From an uncultured Ruminococcus sp. (GTDB taxonomy: Bacteria; Bacillota; Clostridia; Oscillospirales; Ruminococcaceae): a DNA stretch of 14,438 nt. The stretch spans positions 1 to 14,438 of the forward strand of contig CAADWP010000010.1 of assembly GCA_900752785.1 (NCBI GenBank), given 5' to 3'. The notes beneath the pieces were generated by a model. That model ran no database searches. It was not told the origin of the DNA and saw only the letters and a list, made by a program, of their open reading frames with translations. Below are positions 13,926 through 14,438 of this stretch, in pieces. How positions within the stretch are numbered: position 1 is the stretch's first letter; each line of letters opens with the position of its first letter. The position numbers were made by a program, and so were the translations under genes.

Positions 13926-14381
13926 ATGTGCATGAACTGTGAGCCGCTTATAAAAGCAATAGACGCATACCTCCAAAAAGCAGACGACGACCTCGAAGAT
14001 ACTTTCGACGATGAGGGCAGAGCAAATCCAAGCGACAGCGTAGACGCTGTAAACAACATCGAGGACGGGATAACAGCGGCTTTACTCGCTGAAACAGACT
14101 ATTTCGTCAAGCAGATCAAGAAACGGGAAACACTTTCGGAGCTTATGGACGACTTTGAGGAGATCAAAGCAAAGGACATATACTGCGACGCTATTAGGGC
14201 AGCCGTTTCAGAACAGCTCCATAAGCTGATACCACCCCTCGTTTCTTCGTATATACATTTCGTAGATACCGAGATCAAGGTAAACAGTGTTTCGCAGAGA
14301 ACGCTTGCATGGATAGATAGTTGGAGCAGTGAACTTGCTGACTTGATGAAACTCACCTACTATAATAAAATTAGTCGTTAA
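13926..14381 (+). CDS. MuF-type minor head protein, truncated at the right inverted repeat
   Basis: This encodes 151 residues from ATG 13926 (CGGAGA upstream). It matches the N-terminal helical region of phage MuF/SPP1 gp7-type minor head proteins: MCMNCEPLIKAIDAYLQ, NNIEDGITAALLAETDYF and SQRTLAWIDSWSSELADLMKL. In the family this block is followed by the main MuF domain and often a variable C-terminal effector. Here the frame enters the inverted repeat right after MKL-T, reads YYNKISR and stops, so everything downstream is lost. MuF proteins sit at the portal inside the head and can be injected with the DNA. The short product is probably non-functional if the junction is real. Confidence 0.8.
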   Translation: MCMNCEPLIKAIDAYLQKADDDLEDTFDDEGRANPSDSVDAVNNIEDGITAALLAETDYFVKQIKKRETLSELMDDFEEIKAKDIYCDAIRAAVSEQLHKLIPPLVSSYIHFVDTEIKVNSVSQRTLAWIDSWSSELADLMKLTYYNKISR

Positions 14382-14438
14382 AACCATGGCAAGCCGGTCA
14401 TGGTTTACACGGACTTGTTACATAAGCTATAATGAAAG
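14356..14438. repeat. Right copy of 83-bp terminal inverted repeat
   Basis: Exact reverse complement of positions 1-83. It begins within the MuF gene and supplies that frame's last eight codons and stop. It contains the same palindrome (AAACCATG and CATGGTTT around GCAAGCCGGT) and the same promoter-like pair. No direct repeat of the flanking bases is seen next to the two copies, so a simple target duplication from one insertion is not visible. Confidence 0.97.
14404..14433 (+). promoter_or_regulatory. Outward-facing sigma-70-type promoter in right repeat
   Basis: TTTACA (14404-14409) and TATAAT (14428-14433) with an 18-base spacing, the mirror of the left-end pair. It points out of the window into unseen sequence. 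Confidence 0.5.

Noticed and set aside
1..14438. Complete linear genome with terminal inverted repeats, as in phi29-type phages
   Set aside because: There is a terminase, portal and truncated MuF but no terminal protein, protein-primed polymerase, capsid or tail genes; the repeats also cut a gene.
1..14438. tRNA genes and CRISPR arrays
   Set aside because: No cloverleaf-like segment or regularly spaced short repeats were seen; the gaps between genes are all shorter than 140 bases.

Overview
This window looks like part of a tailed double-stranded DNA bacteriophage or prophage of a low-to-mid-GC Bacillota host, probably a gut Clostridia. The reasons are: every gene lies on the plus strand, packed with ATGA or TAATG overlaps and strong GGAGG-type ribosome binding sites; the gene content is typical of Clostridia phages (YopX, zinc-ribbon proteins, MazG-like, SSB, RecU, ParB-like pair, TerS/TerL, PBSX-type portal, MuF head protein). 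It is not a complete phage: there is no capsid, tail, lysis, integrase or repressor gene.

Layout. (a) Positions 1-83 and 14356-14438 are an exact inverted repeat, each copy holding an outward-facing promoter-like pair and an internal palindrome. (b) 90-2402 is a run of small zinc-ribbon accessory proteins, a YopX protein and a DUF7694-like gene broken by an in-frame TGA where Trp is expected. (c) 2413-3537 encodes a C-type-lectin/FGE-fold protein whose last ~40 codons have the features of a diversity-generating retroelement (DGR) variable region, followed by a 10-bp hairpin. No reverse transcriptase or template repeat is present. (d) 3593-6029 holds small phage genes, a MazG-like pyrophosphohydrolase, SSB, an unknown gene, a RecU-like resolvase and a one-helix membrane protein. 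(e) A strong promoter at 6034-6063 with a leader hairpin precedes a P-loop kinase, two paralogous ParB/Srx-like proteins and a radical SAM protein with a second Cys cluster, and then the packaging genes TerS and TerL. (f) The portal gene carries a C-terminal ADP-ribosyltransferase-like domain. It is followed by a small unknown gene (candidate immunity protein) and an intrinsic terminator. A very good promoter match lies inside the portal gene exactly at the portal/ART junction. (g) The first ~145 codons of a MuF-type minor head protein end abruptly inside the right inverted repeat.

How it works together: early replication and recombination functions (SSB, RecU, MazG) sit upstream of a module that may act on nucleotides or DNA (kinase, ParB pair, radical SAM), then packaging and head morphogenesis. 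The most interesting items are the ART-tailed portal with its own promoter/neighbour/terminator, the kinase-ParB-ParB-radical SAM cluster, the orphan DGR target, and the inverted repeats that cut the MuF gene. Family assignments come from reading motifs by eye; no search was run.
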